From Parietichytrium sp. I65-24A (lineage: Eukaryota > Sar > Bigyra > Thraustochytrida > Thraustochytriidae): a stretch of 64,000 bases of DNA. The stretch covers positions 186,001-250,000 of the forward strand of contig BLSF01000011.1 of the NCBI GenBank assembly GCA_012862575.1. Reading direction: 5' to 3'. The notes under the pieces were generated by a model. That model was not told where the DNA came from. It ran no database searches and was given only the letters and a program-made list of their open reading frames with translations. The position numbers were made by a program, and so were the translations under genes. Positions 1 through 11,160 of the stretch are shown here, one piece after another (positions within the stretch are counted from its first letter, which is position 1; each line of letters starts with the position of its first letter).

Positions 1-3000
1 AGCACCGCGCGTGCTCTCTCTCGCCTTGCTTGCCTGCCTCCTTCTCGGGCCGCTCTATCCGACTGGAACAAGTGCTGCTGACGCCCACGCACCCGTTCGC
101 TTTCACGCTCGCTCGCTTACAAATCCTCACAGACAACGAACGCCTTGTCCAACAAAGCCTTTCCAAGCATGCGCAGCATCGAAGCAGAAAGACTTCCAAA
201 ATGCCTCTTGCCCAACTAGCACGCTTCCACCCACTTGCAGCGTCGAGTTCGATCCTCGATTTGAGCAACGCAAGCAAGCAAGCAAGCAAGCAACAACAAT
301 AGAAAGAAGGCACACAGTGTCACTACGCAGCTCCGCCCGCTTCGCTCATTCACCAACTCTTCCCGCCTGCCGCGTGTAGCCTGTCGTCCAAACAATAGAA
401 ACGTTGGCCAGCGCAGTGACGTTACTGACTTGGCCTCCCGGAGTCCGACGGTCACAGGGTCACACTGGACACCCTTCAAGTCGTGCAAGTCTAAGTGGAA
501 GTGGAAGTGCAAGTCGGAGCGCACTATACAAGTTGCGGGCTAAAGGTATGCCGACCGTTAGGCCAAATTCAACGAGCCTCTGAGTTACAGACAGCGAGTA
601 CTGTTGGAATGTGAGAAGCAGTATAGGAAACAGGGGATAGTTTTAGGGTTTATTTTGGTGTGGCAGAACGCATCATGATTGACCGTGAATTATGTATTTT
701 TCTTTTGAAATGTAAGATGTATTGATTGGCTCGCTCGTCGAGAAAGTCGAGAACCGGAAACGTGGCAGGCGAAGAGAGGAAGGAAGGGAGGAAGGAAGGC
801 TCGAAGGAGCACGAATTGGTTCTCAGGGCTCGGTCGTGTTGCCCATGCGGGGCCCAAGCCCGCGATTCACACATGAGGGACGCGGGGATGCTGCGAAAGC
901 TGAAGCAACAAACCGGATACGGCTTCGTTTTCGCACATGTATTGCACTGACTCTGGCTGTCTGTCACGGTGATGTTGTTCAAGAGGCTTCGAAAGCCGCT
1001 ATCAGAGTTCAGGTTTTCACAATATTTACTTTACTGTGAAGTTAGATCTTGACTTGCGACTGGTGTCAATGTACTTGTCGGGAAGAGAGCGTTTCTCTAT
1101 TTCTCTGCTGGAATCGTTTTCGTTGATCAGGAAGCTTCGTTTATTGCTCCGAAATGACATGAAAGATGGGCGCGGCGTGAAATGAAGCTTGGAGAACGAA
1201 CGAGCACTAGCATTGGTGCCAACCACAATCGCAGTTTATAACCATACACCACTAGTCTCATCGGCTGCCCTGGCACACGAGGCCAACGAACACCTTCGCT
1301 GATGATAGAGTATGATGAAACACTTTTCCAACACAAAGCTAGCTCTAGCCTGTCCAACTTTGGAAAGTGCGAGATGCAGAGGATGAGGGGGTCGCTAAGA
1401 AGGATGAGCCTCTGAGAAGAAGAAGCTTAATAGCTTCTACTAGCTGCTAGTTTCTAACGGACAAGCTCCGTTTCGGAAGATGTGGCCATGTTCGAAGGGC
1501 TCTGCATCCTCTCCTGGCTCTGGAACAGCGACGGGGGCAATTCAAAATACGGCCGATGTTACACGCATTATTGATCTACGAAAGACGAATCACTCTGTTC
1601 TGCGAAGACTACTCACAGTAGGATGCCACGACCACCACAGCGGCAGTAAAGTGCCGCGTAAACGAAAAGACGTGTCCAACTCAAGACAAGAACACAGTCA
1701 TTGACGCTGAGGCGATGCAATTGTTCACGAGCCTCTTTGGGAGCGCAAATGTAGCGACGACAGCTCCTCGCTCCTCGCTCCTCAGCCCATCGAATCCCAT
1801 CGAATGCAAGCTGTGAAATTGGTCTAGTTGAACCGCACGGCGCGCAGCAGTCTCCGCATCATGACAGTCTTAACGGCCACTTCCTCCTCGGTCTGTTGTT
1901 GCATCATTCCCAATGTAGAGCTCCCGAAAACAACACCGAAGATACAAGATTGCCTTCGTTTCGTCGACACCAAGCATCGTCGCATGAAAGTCAACCACGA
2001 CCTAGCAACGAAGCCTCAGCTGGACAGGGAGCGTGCAACGCGAAACATGAGATGAAACTCACAATTCAGATGAGATGGGCGGCTGCCTCTTCCAAGTCCT
2101 TCTTAGCCACATCCAACGATGAACACTGCATTGCGTTCACAGTTAATTGAATTGAAAATCTGTGAATCAAACAATAGAAGCCGGAAGGGAATGAATTCCA
2201 TTTCAATTCCATTTTACTTCCATTCCATTGCAATCAAATCACTGTCAATTCAATTCACTGTCAGTTTAATTCGCAGTCAAATCCATTTACTTCCATTCCA
2301 TGGCAATCCTGCAAAGAGCTGTTGACGGGGGGTAAGTTCGTAAGCCAAGTGTCAAGTGTTCAATACAAACAGCAGCAGTCGCCGTATAGATCCGGTGACC
2401 GGACAAGTTTAACGTTCCGCGCAAGTGCGCTGCCTAAGCTACGGCGGCGTCAGGCGAGTCGCTAGCAGAGCGTTTGTTCGTTCGCATTCGAATGGACTCG
2501 GATTTTCATTCGCAGTTAACAAATCAGTCGCACTTCACAATTCATATTTCACAACTCGCAGAGACTCTCTCTCGCACTTGGGCTGTCTCTGGCGCTGCGT
2601 TTTGTGCAAAAGCGTGCACTCGTACCTGAAGCATCGACCGGAAAAGGGCAATCCGTCCTCCTCCTCCTCCTCCTCTGTGCTGTAGCCCTGCTATCGCTGC
2701 GAGCTACTTGCCAACGAACGATTCTTTCACGCACTCATGCTTCGATGCTTTCATACTTTCATGCTTTCAAGCTAGAAGAGCCGCTCATTCTTTCGCCGAC
2801 TGCCCCTCCTCCTCTGCAGTTCAGCTGCTCAGTTGCTCTTCTACGGTGCACGCAGTGTGAAGTACAGCTGGCAGATGCTGGCAGACAGTGAGCATCAGTG
2901 AGCTGCAGAGTGTACAAAGAGGGAAAAGGAGAGATTAAGAGAATAGAATTTAGGAGACTAAGAGAGAGGGAGAGTAAGGGAGTAAGGGAGGGAGAGAGGG

Positions 3001-3602
3001 AGGAAAGAAGGCTCAGGCGCCGGCGTAAGGAGCTGGTACTGAGGTGGTCGGCATTTGCCTGTTGGAAATCGGTGTGCCCACTCTGACAGACTCACTCATT
3101 CATTGATTCACTCACTCTCGCCTACTCACTCGCTCACTCGCTCACTGACTTGACTGACTTGACTCACTTGGCTCACTCTCTCTTTCCTTTGTTTGCGTTG
3201 CGTTGCGTTGCATTGCATTGCATTGCGTTGCGTCGGAGGAGAGCAGGGCAGGTCGGTGCGTGCGCGCATAAACGTTGGTCGGTTGGGTGTTTCTGGTGTT
3301 GAGGGAGGTCTCACGAGAGTCAGCGCGGCTGCGTTGCGGTGGAGCGCTCTCAGCTCTCTGCATTGGGATGCCACGGGAGTGAGCAGGGGCCTCTGCTTTG
3401 TTTGCAGCGCTTTTGGAAGCATTCGTTGCGTTGTTGCAGTTGTTGGGCGAGGGGAGAGTCTTGCACTCTCGCGGTCTCGCGGGGCGAAGGAAAGCCTGCG
3501 AAAGCAGCTCGGGGATTGGAGAGGTGGAAAGGAGCTGATTGACGGACGGGTGGTTGTTCACGGGCAGCCGAAACTGGCTGTTTCTATTTCCACGTCGCAG
3601 CA
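1..3602. other. Long non-coding stretch, no supported gene
   Basis: I see no credible gene. Open frames are short (the longest is about 158 codons), overlap on opposite strands and have low-complexity composition. The stretch holds purine-rich tracts near 770-810 and 2925-3010, an AT-rich block of related short motifs (attcaatt, ttccattcca) near 2140-2310, a CTC-rich run at 2655-2675, and CACT/GACT-rich simple sequence at 3090-3180. The last part, up to 3602, is probably the promoter and 5' leader of the phosphodiesterase gene. Confidence 0.6.
3190..3233. repeat. Pentanucleotide repeat (TTGCG/TTGCA)n
   Basis: About eight head-to-tail copies of a 5-bp unit, ttgcg changing to ttgca and back to ttgcg. 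It lies about 370 bp upstream of the start codon of the phosphodiesterase gene at 3603. Length variation between strains is likely; any effect on expression is not shown. Confidence 0.85.
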
Positions 3603-6542
3603 ATGGGCGGAGGAGCAAGCAAAAGCGTCGCGCCGAAGAATCCCGGGCCGATCACGCAGAGTGTATTAAGTAAGGACAACAATGCGGCAGGCACGGGACA
3701 GGGGAGTGCAAGAGGTAATCAAGAGGCTCTGCAAGAAGCGATGGCCAAGCTCGAAAAGGCGAACGAAGAGCTGAAAACGCTCTTGGAGCAGTCCAAAGAC
3801 GAGAACAAGCGCAAAGTCCAGGAAATCGAAGCGTTCAAGAGCAAGATCACATCGCTAACAGTGGAAATCAACAGCTTGAAGTCCGGGGAGGATGACGAGT
3901 GGGAGTCATCAAATAATCCGTACCTTTCGCAGTTTCGATTCGAGCCGCGCACCAGTATAGCTGGCGGGAGCGGCAACCCGCGAATGAGCCACAAGATGAG
4001 CAAGCACAATATCACTCGCCGAGTGTCGGCGTTCTCCAGCACGAGCGGATCTACAGCTAGCGTCAGCAAATCGGCCGCAGACTCACAAAACCGCGGTCCG
4101 TCTCGCATTGCCAAGCAGCTCAACATGCACCGCCGCGGGCGGAAAAAGGCGGCCCATGGCAACGATAACAATGCTAGTGGGGATGGACCGCCTTCCATCC
4201 TCCGCCTCCCTCGTGGTGGTGTGTATGTGTACACAAAAGCTGGACCTATTCAATTCGGCATTCCTCCAGAAACAGTCAAGGATAGCATGAACCTCGGCCT
4301 TGATGTGCCTACTGTATTTGTCGTGCCGAGGGAGCGCTTCAATATGCAAATGGGTATCAATGTTAGTGAGATCGAGTTTCCAGCGTTCTTCAACTTTTTT
4401 GTTCGAAGAAAGCAGATGACCCTGGTTACATATCAAGACTGCTCTGAAGATCTGTACACCATTATGAAGGAGGCGCTGGACGGACCGGACGAGCACCAGC
4501 TCTTTATCAACGAAGAATACTCCAGATTCGCTCCCAAGGAGGTCACAGACGCTCGCGCAGATCACATCAAAGAGATGGCGTACTTTAGAGAGCCGCGTCC
4601 GGGCACACCGACAATTAAGGTGAGCAATTTGATCAAATTTGCATTTTTTAATGCTCTTGGGGAATGCCATCTTGAGAATGACGTGGTCATCAAGGACGAG
4701 TCGTACGGGTACACAGTCCTTCAGGATGACACCGTAATTGCAGCGATTAGTGACGACGAGGCCAAGAGCTGCTTTTTCCCGGGAACATCACAAGCGATCA
4801 GGCAGTCGACAAAAGACTTTGGGACACCTGACACGAGCGAGGTGGAGAGCACAACGGAAAGCGTGGCGGATAGCGAGATAGAAGAACTTACAAAAACGTT
4901 TTTCAATATTCCTCGCTTTGGAATAACGATTCTAGGCAACTCGCACGGTTTTGATCCCGCAGGGTCAACGTCCGGTTTCGTAATTTGGATTAACGGCCAG
5001 GGGATCATGGTGGACCCTCCTCCGCACTCTGGGGAAGTACTCAAGCGATGCGGTATACAGCCAAAGCTCATCACGGCCACCATCTTGACACACTGTCACG
5101 CCGATCATGACGCCGGAACTATTCAAAAGATGATCACGGAAGACAAGGTCACCTTGATGACGACTAAGACCATTTTCCACTCGCTGTTGCGCAAATATGC
5201 TGGTGTGGCTGGGCTTGCCACTGACTTTTTGCGACAGCTCGTCAATTTTCGTCCAGTATTTGTGGAGGAGCCAACATATTGGGGAGGAGCTTCCTTCCGA
5301 TTTTTTTATTCACTACACGCGATTCCGTGTGTTGGTTTCGAGGTGTCCTTTGAAGGAAAGAGCGTAGTTTACTCCGCGGATACGTTCTACGAGCCAGAAG
5401 GGCTCAACAAGATGTGTGAGCGTGGGATTTTGAGCCCGCAGCGAAGAGACGCGCTGATCAACTTTCCATGGCAATGCGACGTGGTCCTACACGAAGCGGG
5501 TGTGCCACCTATCCACACCCCCTTATCTGCGTTTGACAGCGTCCCGGCTGAGTACAGACCAAATATTCAATTGATCCACATCGGCGCCAAGGACCAGAAA
5601 GATGCAGAAGATAGAAATCTTAAGGTATGTAAGCCTGGTATCGAGAACACCACGGTATTATCCGAGAGCACAGACACTCAGGAGACGCTCCGCTTCCTGC
5701 AACTGATTGCAAGTGTAGATATTTTCAAGAGCTTCCCAATCACACAGGCCCTCGAACTTTTGCTGATGTCCAAGCAAGTGGAATACGAGCCTTGCCAAGT
5801 TATTGCAGAAAAGGGAACTCCAGGTGACAAATTCATGGTTATCATGACTGGGGAAGCATCGGTCTCATTTGGAAGGACCAAGAAGCTTTTCAAAGTGGGC
5901 GACTATCTCGGAGAAATCTCAGTAATTACTGGTGAGGACAGAACGGCCACCATTATCGCAGAAACGCAGTGCACGATTGTGGAAGTAGATAAATACGCGT
6001 TCCATTACTTTTTGATGAAGGACAAAAAGCTTTACGCAAAGATGGAGTGCCTCGTTAAGAGCCGAATGGATGGCAGCTGGCAAGCCATTGCGCAAAACTC
6101 GGTGTTGCGAAACCTGAGTGCCGCACAGAAGACTAGTTTGCAAGCGTTTCTCCATGTACGGCGATTCCAAAAGGACGATGTCATCTGGAGAAAAGGAGAT
6201 GCTGCTCAAGGCGCAGCGCTGGTTCTCTCTGGAGATTTTATTTTTGAAGAAGTACACCGCGCGGATCCTTATGAGTTATTGACAGCGACCCGTCATCCAC
6301 ACCAGAAGGTCTCAGTGTACGACAATGACAACGATGAGATGGTGCCGTTCGAGCCTTTGAGCACTGGTGCCTTCGTATGTGACATGTTCGCTATGACAAC
6401 GAATGCGGAGCTGACAGTTACTCTGATATGCGACAGTGAGGAGGGAGTTTTGTTCTACATCAACCAAGAAAACGTGCTCGGGTTCCTGGATGCCAATCCA
6501 ATGATGTTGTTGGCTCTACTGCGATCCTTGATTATTCTGTAG
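3603..6542 (+). CDS. Cyclic-nucleotide-binding metallo-beta-lactamase phosphodiesterase (GbpA/GbpB-like)
   Basis: This 979-residue protein probably hydrolyses a cyclic nucleotide and is controlled by cyclic-nucleotide binding. It starts MGGGASKS, a good N-myristoylation signal. A coiled coil (about 38-95) and a Ser-rich linker follow. An unassigned conserved-looking block (about 195-400) is marked by a GGVYVYTKAGPIQFG element. The metallo-beta-lactamase fold spans about 430-665, with the zinc motif HCHADHD at 497-503, an SADTF element near 590, a His-Glu near 627 and IHIG near 658. A CNB domain (about 700-810) has a phosphate-binding cassette around 766-784 (GDYLGEISV...DRTATI). A second CNB-like domain (about 835-979) is degenerate and has no cassette. 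MBL plus two CNB domains is the layout of Dictyostelium PdeD/PdeE (GbpA/GbpB). The substrate (cAMP or cGMP) is not settled by sequence. Confidence 0.85.
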   Translation: MGGGASKSVAPKNPGPITQSVLSKDNNAAGTGQGSARGNQEALQEAMAKLEKANEELKTLLEQSKDENKRKVQEIEAFKSKITSLTVEINSLKSGEDDEWESSNNPYLSQFRFEPRTSIAGGSGNPRMSHKMSKHNITRRVSAFSSTSGSTASVSKSAADSQNRGPSRIAKQLNMHRRGRKKAAHGNDNNASGDGPPSILRLPRGGVYVYTKAGPIQFGIPPETVKDSMNLGLDVPTVFVVPRERFNMQMGINVSEIEFPAFFNFFVRRKQMTLVTYQDCSEDLYTIMKEALDGPDEHQLFINEEYSRFAPKEVTDARADHIKEMAYFREPRPGTPTIKVSNLIKFAFFNALGECHLENDVVIKDESYGYTVLQDDTVIAAISDDEAKSCFFPGTSQAIRQSTKDFGTPDTSEVESTTESVADSEIEELTKTFFNIPRFGITILGNSHGFDPAGSTSGFVIWINGQGIMVDPPPHSGEVLKRCGIQPKLITATILTHCHADHDAGTIQKMITEDKVTLMTTKTIFHSLLRKYAGVAGLATDFLRQLVNFRPVFVEEPTYWGGASFRFFYSLHAIPCVGFEVSFEGKSVVYSADTFYEPEGLNKMCERGILSPQRRDALINFPWQCDVVLHEAGVPPIHTPLSAFDSVPAEYRPNIQLIHIGAKDQKDAEDRNLKVCKPGIENTTVLSESTDTQETLRFLQLIASVDIFKSFPITQALELLLMSKQVEYEPCQVIAEKGTPGDKFMVIMTGEASVSFGRTKKLFKVGDYLGEISVITGEDRTATIIAETQCTIVEVDKYAFHYFLMKDKKLYAKMECLVKSRMDGSWQAIAQNSVLRNLSAAQKTSLQAFLHVRRFQKDDVIWRKGDAAQGAALVLSGDFIFEEVHRADPYELLTATRHPHQKVSVYDNDNDEMVPFEPLSTGAFVCDMFAMTTNAELTVTLICDSEEGVLFYINQENVLGFLDANPMMLLALLRSLIIL

Positions 6543-6859
6543 AGATCTTTATATTATTAAAGTGTGAGTATGTACGTCTCTCATCTCCGGGAATTCTCGA
6601 ATTCAACAGAAATGGAACGTGGTTGACCTGGAGCAGCGATCGCATCATTCGAATGTGCCCAATAAGTGTCAATGAAAATGGTCCTGGAAAGTGAGTTGTT
6701 GTGTATGAGTACGTACAGTTATTACAGTAAAGGAAAAACAATGAAACCTTTAAAGTGTCTTGTCATACCGGGTATTCTCTCTCGATAACAATGAGAGTGC
6801 ATCTAGCACGCACACACATCGAACGAGAACTACTTATATCCGCTGCTAAGGAACGACTG
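6543..6859. other. Convergent intergenic region
   Basis: A 317-bp gap between the ends of two convergent genes. It is AT-rich and must hold both 3' UTRs and polyadenylation sites. I see no gene in it. Confidence 0.6.
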
Positions 6860-8299
6860 TCAGCTAAGAAGGATATCCGCGGAGGTATCCGGAGATTCTG
6901 CAGCAGATGACGGCGGAGATGGTCTTCCAGCGAAGGAAAACGATGATGTCTCGCTCCCATTGTCTGTGTCAGAGTCTACATCAGTATCTTCCAAGTAACC
7001 TCGACGCGAAACACGACTTCCATCAAGCAGGTCCTCTCCGCCTGATGTCAGTACTAACTGGTGCAGCCCGTCGCCAAAGGGAAGCGTGTTGTATTGTTCA
7101 AACTCATAATAATCTGCCCATGAGGTTTCCACTTTGCACAAGGCGGTCATGCACATCAGTGTGCCTCCGAACACAATCATGAGGGCATGCAGCACCCAAG
7201 CAAAGTGAAATGCAATGTCCTTCGACGGACAGGGCCCGCCGTCACTGGCGAGCAGCGCCCACCCTCCGGCAATGCCCCAGCCCACATTGGACAAAACAAC
7301 CAATGCTAGCACGGCTCTTGCTACTATTCTTGGGCGTGCATAGCGTCCGCCCAGACCAGCCGCAAACACCACAACTAGCCCATCCACGAGAAGAACGGTG
7401 GCCGCAATGCCCATATACTGCATAGCCCGAGTTGCACACTCGTGCTTTTCGCCTCCTCGTTCCAAAGCTGACCCGTCCAAAAGCGCTGCTAATAGCGTCA
7501 ATAGCACCGCCAGAGTCAACATGATCAAAACAGGCGTGTACGCAAACACCAATCTCCGCGTCCGCACGCCCCAGCAAAGACATCTCAGAGCATGCAATAC
7601 CTTGGCGCCGACGTCCGCTTCTCTCAACCTCTGCGCAAGCCCCGCTCCACTTTCCTGCCTCCCATATCCGTGTCCACCCCCGTTTCCATCCAGCAGCTGC
7701 TGACGATCCAAAGTGCCATATGATTCTGACCTCCCGTGAGCGTCCAACACCCCTGTGCTCTTATTCCGCCGCATTCTCGCCATTTCAACCGCATCAAACA
7801 CCAATTCCGCGACCATCACAGCGGCGACAAACTCTGCTCCAAACCTTGCATTCCCTTCACACCACACTCTCCACACCAATGCAGACACCGCACCCAGCAC
7901 CGCCAGCGCGCCCTGTACGACAGCAAACCGACCCTTGCTACTCCCTTGTACATCGCAGCGCGAGTTGTTTTCGCGCGCATTTGGTCGCACATTCTCGTGG
8001 GATGATAATGATGATGATGAGCGATGGTCCAGCGGCGCATGCCGTACGAGCGCGAGGACACGCGCTGCGCCGCGGACGGCGCACGTGGCAGCGATCGCCG
8101 ACGCCAGAGCCGCCGTGGCCCCGCACAACTTCTGCGAGGACCCCTCGTCCGCGGCCGGGGAGGAGGAGGAAGAAGAAGAAGAAGAAGAAGAAGAAGAGAG
8201 GAGAACGAGAGTCCCATGGAGCCCTGCGGCAGTGGCGCCAGCGTGCGCAAGCGTGAGCGCGGCCCTAGTGGGCGCAGCAGAGAGCACGCGGCCGACCAT
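6860..8299 (-). CDS. Multi-pass membrane protein of unknown function
   Basis: A 479-residue protein with seven or eight hydrophobic segments, roughly at 14-32, 58-85, 125-148, 153-175, 250-278, 293-320, 329-352 and 365-390. A hydrophilic loop of about 70 residues lies between the fourth and fifth. The last 90 residues form an acidic Ser/Asp-rich tail, probably cytoplasmic. A run of about 14 serines near residue 35, encoded by a (GAA)n microsatellite on the plus strand, lies between the first two segments. The late block of four helices, followed by Cys/Glu/Tyr-rich residues, is vaguely receptor-like, but I recognise no family motif. The start is the first ATG of the open frame. It converges on the phosphodiesterase gene. 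Coding status rests on frame length and a coherent helix pattern. Confidence 0.6.
   Translation of the reverse strand: MVGRVLSAAPTRAALTLAHAGATAAGLHGTLVLLSSSSSSSSSSSSSPAADEGSSQKLCGATAALASAIAATCAVRGAARVLALVRHAPLDHRSSSSLSSHENVRPNARENNSRCDVQGSSKGRFAVVQGALAVLGAVSALVWRVWCEGNARFGAEFVAAVMVAELVFDAVEMARMRRNKSTGVLDAHGRSESYGTLDRQQLLDGNGGGHGYGRQESGAGLAQRLREADVGAKVLHALRCLCWGVRTRRLVFAYTPVLIMLTLAVLLTLLAALLDGSALERGGEKHECATRAMQYMGIAATVLLVDGLVVVFAAGLGGRYARPRIVARAVLALVVLSNVGWGIAGGWALLASDGGPCPSKDIAFHFAWVLHALMIVFGGTLMCMTALCKVETSWADYYEFEQYNTLPFGDGLHQLVLTSGGEDLLDGSRVSRRGYLEDTDVDSDTDNGSETSSFSFAGRPSPPSSAAESPDTSADILLS
8163..8200. repeat. (GAA)n/(GAG)n microsatellite in coding sequence
   Basis: Uninterrupted GAG then GAA triplets on the plus strand. 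On the minus strand they encode the polyserine run of the membrane protein. Length change would stay in frame. Confidence 0.85.
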
Positions 8300-9821
8300 C
8301 GTGCGCGCGATTCACGCGCGATGCACAATGTGCGATGCACAATGCACAATGCACAATGCACGGTGAACGTTTCATTACCGTACGCGAAGTTTGTTATCGT
8401 AAAAGTGCAGATTTAGGAGAACTTGGCAGAACCGTGAGGCCCTCACAGCGTGTTGCGTAAGGTCGGATAAGAGGGCTCTACAGTTGAAGACCTGTGGGTT
8501 CCATTCAAGTAGGCGACGAGATAGTTGAGGGGGAGAAGATTAATTCAAAATTTATTTCAATTATTTCGCGAGATGGTTTGGGGAAGAAGCTGCGGTTCTT
8601 GAAGGAGGCTTCAAGTGTGCGTGTTCTTTGATACCGTGTTCTGCGTGTGGGAGTTGTGGGAGAGAGAGAGCCAATCGCGGAACGTGTGGGGATCTACTGG
8701 GACCTCTGGGACCCTGGGTTCTTCAGGATAGAGTTATAGGTAATAAATAGGACACACAGGACTCCCGAAGATCATGGCGGCGAGTGAGAGTAACTCGCAA
8801 AATTGTGATGCCGACTCAGCGAAAAACTTGTTGTGGGAAGCAGCAGCATCAGCAGCAGTACTGTGGCGATATATTGATTAGAGTTGAGGGCGCTCGCGCA
8901 GGGATCAATGCTTGCGAATAATGCACGGCTTGATTGGGTTTGATAGATCGTCGGCTTATTGTCTTTCAAGAGTTCTTCCTCGGTGCGTGGGCAAAGTTGG
9001 TTTTGCTTCGCGGTTGGGTCATCAAGCGGCATCAGGCACCGCGCCGCGCCGCGCCGCGCCGCACTGCTGCTGGTACGAGTACTCAGTACTGGTATTGAGG
9101 ACGGAGACCTTGATCTCTGAAAGTCGGAACCGAAAACGAGAGGTTACGGAGAGCCCATGGCTCCTTAGTCCCCCGATCACGTGAAGACGCAGTCACCAAA
9201 ATGGAGTTTCCAGCTACAACTGATAAGACTAGCTCTTTGCTCACCACGCACACAGTCAATACATGTCAATACACAAGAAGTCATTGATGGGACTGTACGT
9301 TGGCACATTGTCCATTGATGAACGTCAAGAGAGGGGCCACCCCACCTTCCGATAGGGTTTGTTTACGCTCTCACTTCGTGGCTTCACTTAGAGAGGGGCG
9401 AAATGACAATACGAGCAGGCAGACCAGACAGTGCAAAAGTCGCTTCAAAAAGAAAGTTACTTGGCTTCATTTCGATCCATTTGGAGCTACTCGACATCTC
9501 GGAATGTAAACCGCGTCTGGCAAACAGACGAGGAAGATATAGACGCGCAGCTTCAAAGGACGGCGCGATGTCAAAAGCACTCAGCCGTGTGGCGAGTCAA
9601 GACAGATTGCAGTACCGGTACTTGACCTTCGATTGACGTTGACGAGTTTCGAAATGCATCAATATTATTTCTGGTTTCGCCAACGTCGCGCTGTACATTG
9701 TGAAAGAGTCAACTTTGGGTGCGCAGAGTATACTAAATGGGGAAAAGTTGTGGACGAATTCTGTTCTGAAAAACATGAAAGTTTTCGGAAAGCAACGGCA
9801 TGAGAAAGTGACACTAATGAA
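8300..9821. other. Intergenic region with a degenerate repeat copy
   Basis: No gene is supported. The stretch includes a short (GCCGC)n run at about 9038-9062. At about 9490-9615 it holds a worn copy of the element whose better copies lie at about 10285-10420 and 12470-12600 (shared pieces include accgcgtct, gcttcaaagga and gcgatgtc/gcgatttc). Confidence 0.6.
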
Positions 9822-10742
9822 CAAGATCCAATTTCGGGTCGAACGAGGTTTCTATACTACGAATTTGTAAACAAAAGGTCGCTCGACGCGAGCGTGGAAG
9901 ATGTGATGCGAGGCATCATGGTCGGAGCCGAGGAGCCGCGGTGTAGAAGTTACTGCTTCTCCTTCTTGCCCTTGCCCTTGCCGCCCTTCTTGGCGTCCTT
10001 CTTGCCAGCTGCTGGCTTTGCTGGCGCTGGCGCAGCAGCTGGGGTGTCGGTTTTCTGGGTGGTGTCCTTGCGTGGCATTTTGATTGCTTGGTTGTTGCTG
10101 GTTGCTTTGGATTGCTTTGGTGTTGTGGGTTTGCTGTCATCGGCGAGGCGAGAGCCTTCAATACAAATGCACGAAGCCCAGCTATTTCGCAATACATGCC
10201 AAGTCTCTCATAGGCATGCCAAGTCTCTAATAGGCTAGCCTTGAGTGTTCTTTCTACACAGCTCCTACGACCAACGGAGCCGGGTTGTAAAATCTCAACT
10301 CGGAAACGTGGACCGCGTCTAACACACTGAGCGAAAATCTTACAGTCGGTTGCGCAACTTCAAAGGACAGGGCGATTTCGGAAGCACTCTGCCGCGGGGC
10401 GAGCTAAGAACAACACAGCAGGAAGATACAATCACAGCCAAAGTCATGCGCAAAACGATAAGGTGCGAACAGCACCCGTCCACGAACGCCAAATTCGCCA
10501 AGAGTGAGCGACTTCAGAGTCTCAAAGGTGTTTTTTGGGCCGCCTTGAGCTGCAAGTGCCACAGTCTGGAAGATTGGGGGATAGGAGGAATTGTCTTCGA
10601 GCAACTTCAGCCCCGGGAGGAACGTGTCATGTGTTGATCAATGAGTTTCAACGTTCCTCGTTCCGCCGACTTTGCGATGCGCATCAACGTGCTAAGCTTG
10701 GGTTGACTGAAGTCGCATCTATCACACCGTTTTAAGTTATTG
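9822..10742 (-). repeat. Outer palindrome, left arm (microgene repeat A)
   Basis: About 0.92 kb that reads, on the minus strand, as a diverged copy of 12118-13072. Shared sequence runs well beyond the 42-codon frame. It includes a 3' flank with tttgtttacaaa and gtagtatagaaacctcg, and an upstream flank with acccggctccg/cggagccgggt and a pair of catgccaagtctct direct repeats at about 10196-10240. Confidence 0.85.
9950..10078 (-). CDS. Microgene copy A: 42-residue Lys/Ala/Pro-rich peptide
   Basis: A 42-residue frame starting MPRKDTTQKTD, then an Ala/Pro/Lys block and a Gly/Lys-rich end closing with KEKQ. I chose the ATG preceded by atcaaa because it is the one conserved in all five copies. In-frame sequence further upstream differs or shifts between copies and looks like 5' UTR. 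Copy A and copy D (12813-12941) encode the same peptide. No family is recognised. It resembles the basic N-terminal tail of ribosomal eS25 or a histone H1-type tail, but the eS25 core domain is absent. Confidence 0.5.
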   Translation of the reverse strand: MPRKDTTQKTDTPAAAPAPAKPAAGKKDAKKGGKGKGKKEKQ

Positions 10743-10861
10743 ACATTTATTGACATTGTGGATGCAATCCACAGCTGAAGCTCCCTGTACTGACTGTGAG
10801 TACCTGTACTGGGTGCCGGTACTGCCGGTACGGACGATTGTGAAAGATAACTTTTAAAACC

Positions 10862-11160
10862 TCAGAAACTTCCGAAAAAAAGATGTGTACGTGAACTAAT
10901 GAACAAGATCCAATATCGAGTCGAACGCGGTTTCTATACAGCGAGTTTGTAAACAAATGTGCGCTCGACGCGAGCGTGTAAGATGTGATCGCGGTGAAGA
11001 AAGTTACTGCTTCTTCTTCTTGCCCTGGGGTGTCGGTTTTTTGGTGGCGTCCTTGCGTGGCATTTTGATTGCTTGGTTGTTGCTGGTTGTTTTCGATTGC
11101 TTTGGTGCGGGTTTGTTGTCTTTTGCAAGGCAAGAGCCTTCAGTGCAAATGCATCGACTC
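10862..11160 (-). repeat. Inner palindrome, left arm (microgene repeat B)
   Basis: Reads on the minus strand as a copy of about 11500-11945. The pair shares outer ends not seen in the other copies: ccgaaaaaaagatgtgta here against tacacatctttttttcgg at 11920-11940. It also shares the aatgaacaagatcca and gaaacc blocks with all copies. It is shorter because the Ala/Pro-rich part of the reading frame has been lost. Confidence 0.8.
11004..11063 (-). CDS. Microgene copy B: shortened 19-residue form
   Basis: The same start context and MPRKDATKK opening as the other copies, then a direct jump to PTPQGKKKKQ and the stop. The Ala/Pro/Gly-Lys middle is missing but the reading frame is kept. It may be a decayed copy or a real short variant. 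Its upstream leader carries the cttgc-aaagac variant also seen in copy E. Confidence 0.35.
   Translation of the reverse strand: MPRKDATKKPTPQGKKKKQ

Noticed and set aside
7720-8366. Long plus-strand frames of 178-203 codons antisense to the membrane protein
   Set aside because: They are shadows of the GC-rich minus-strand gene and contain His/Arg/Pro-rich nonsense and the GAA repeat as polyglutamate or polylysine.
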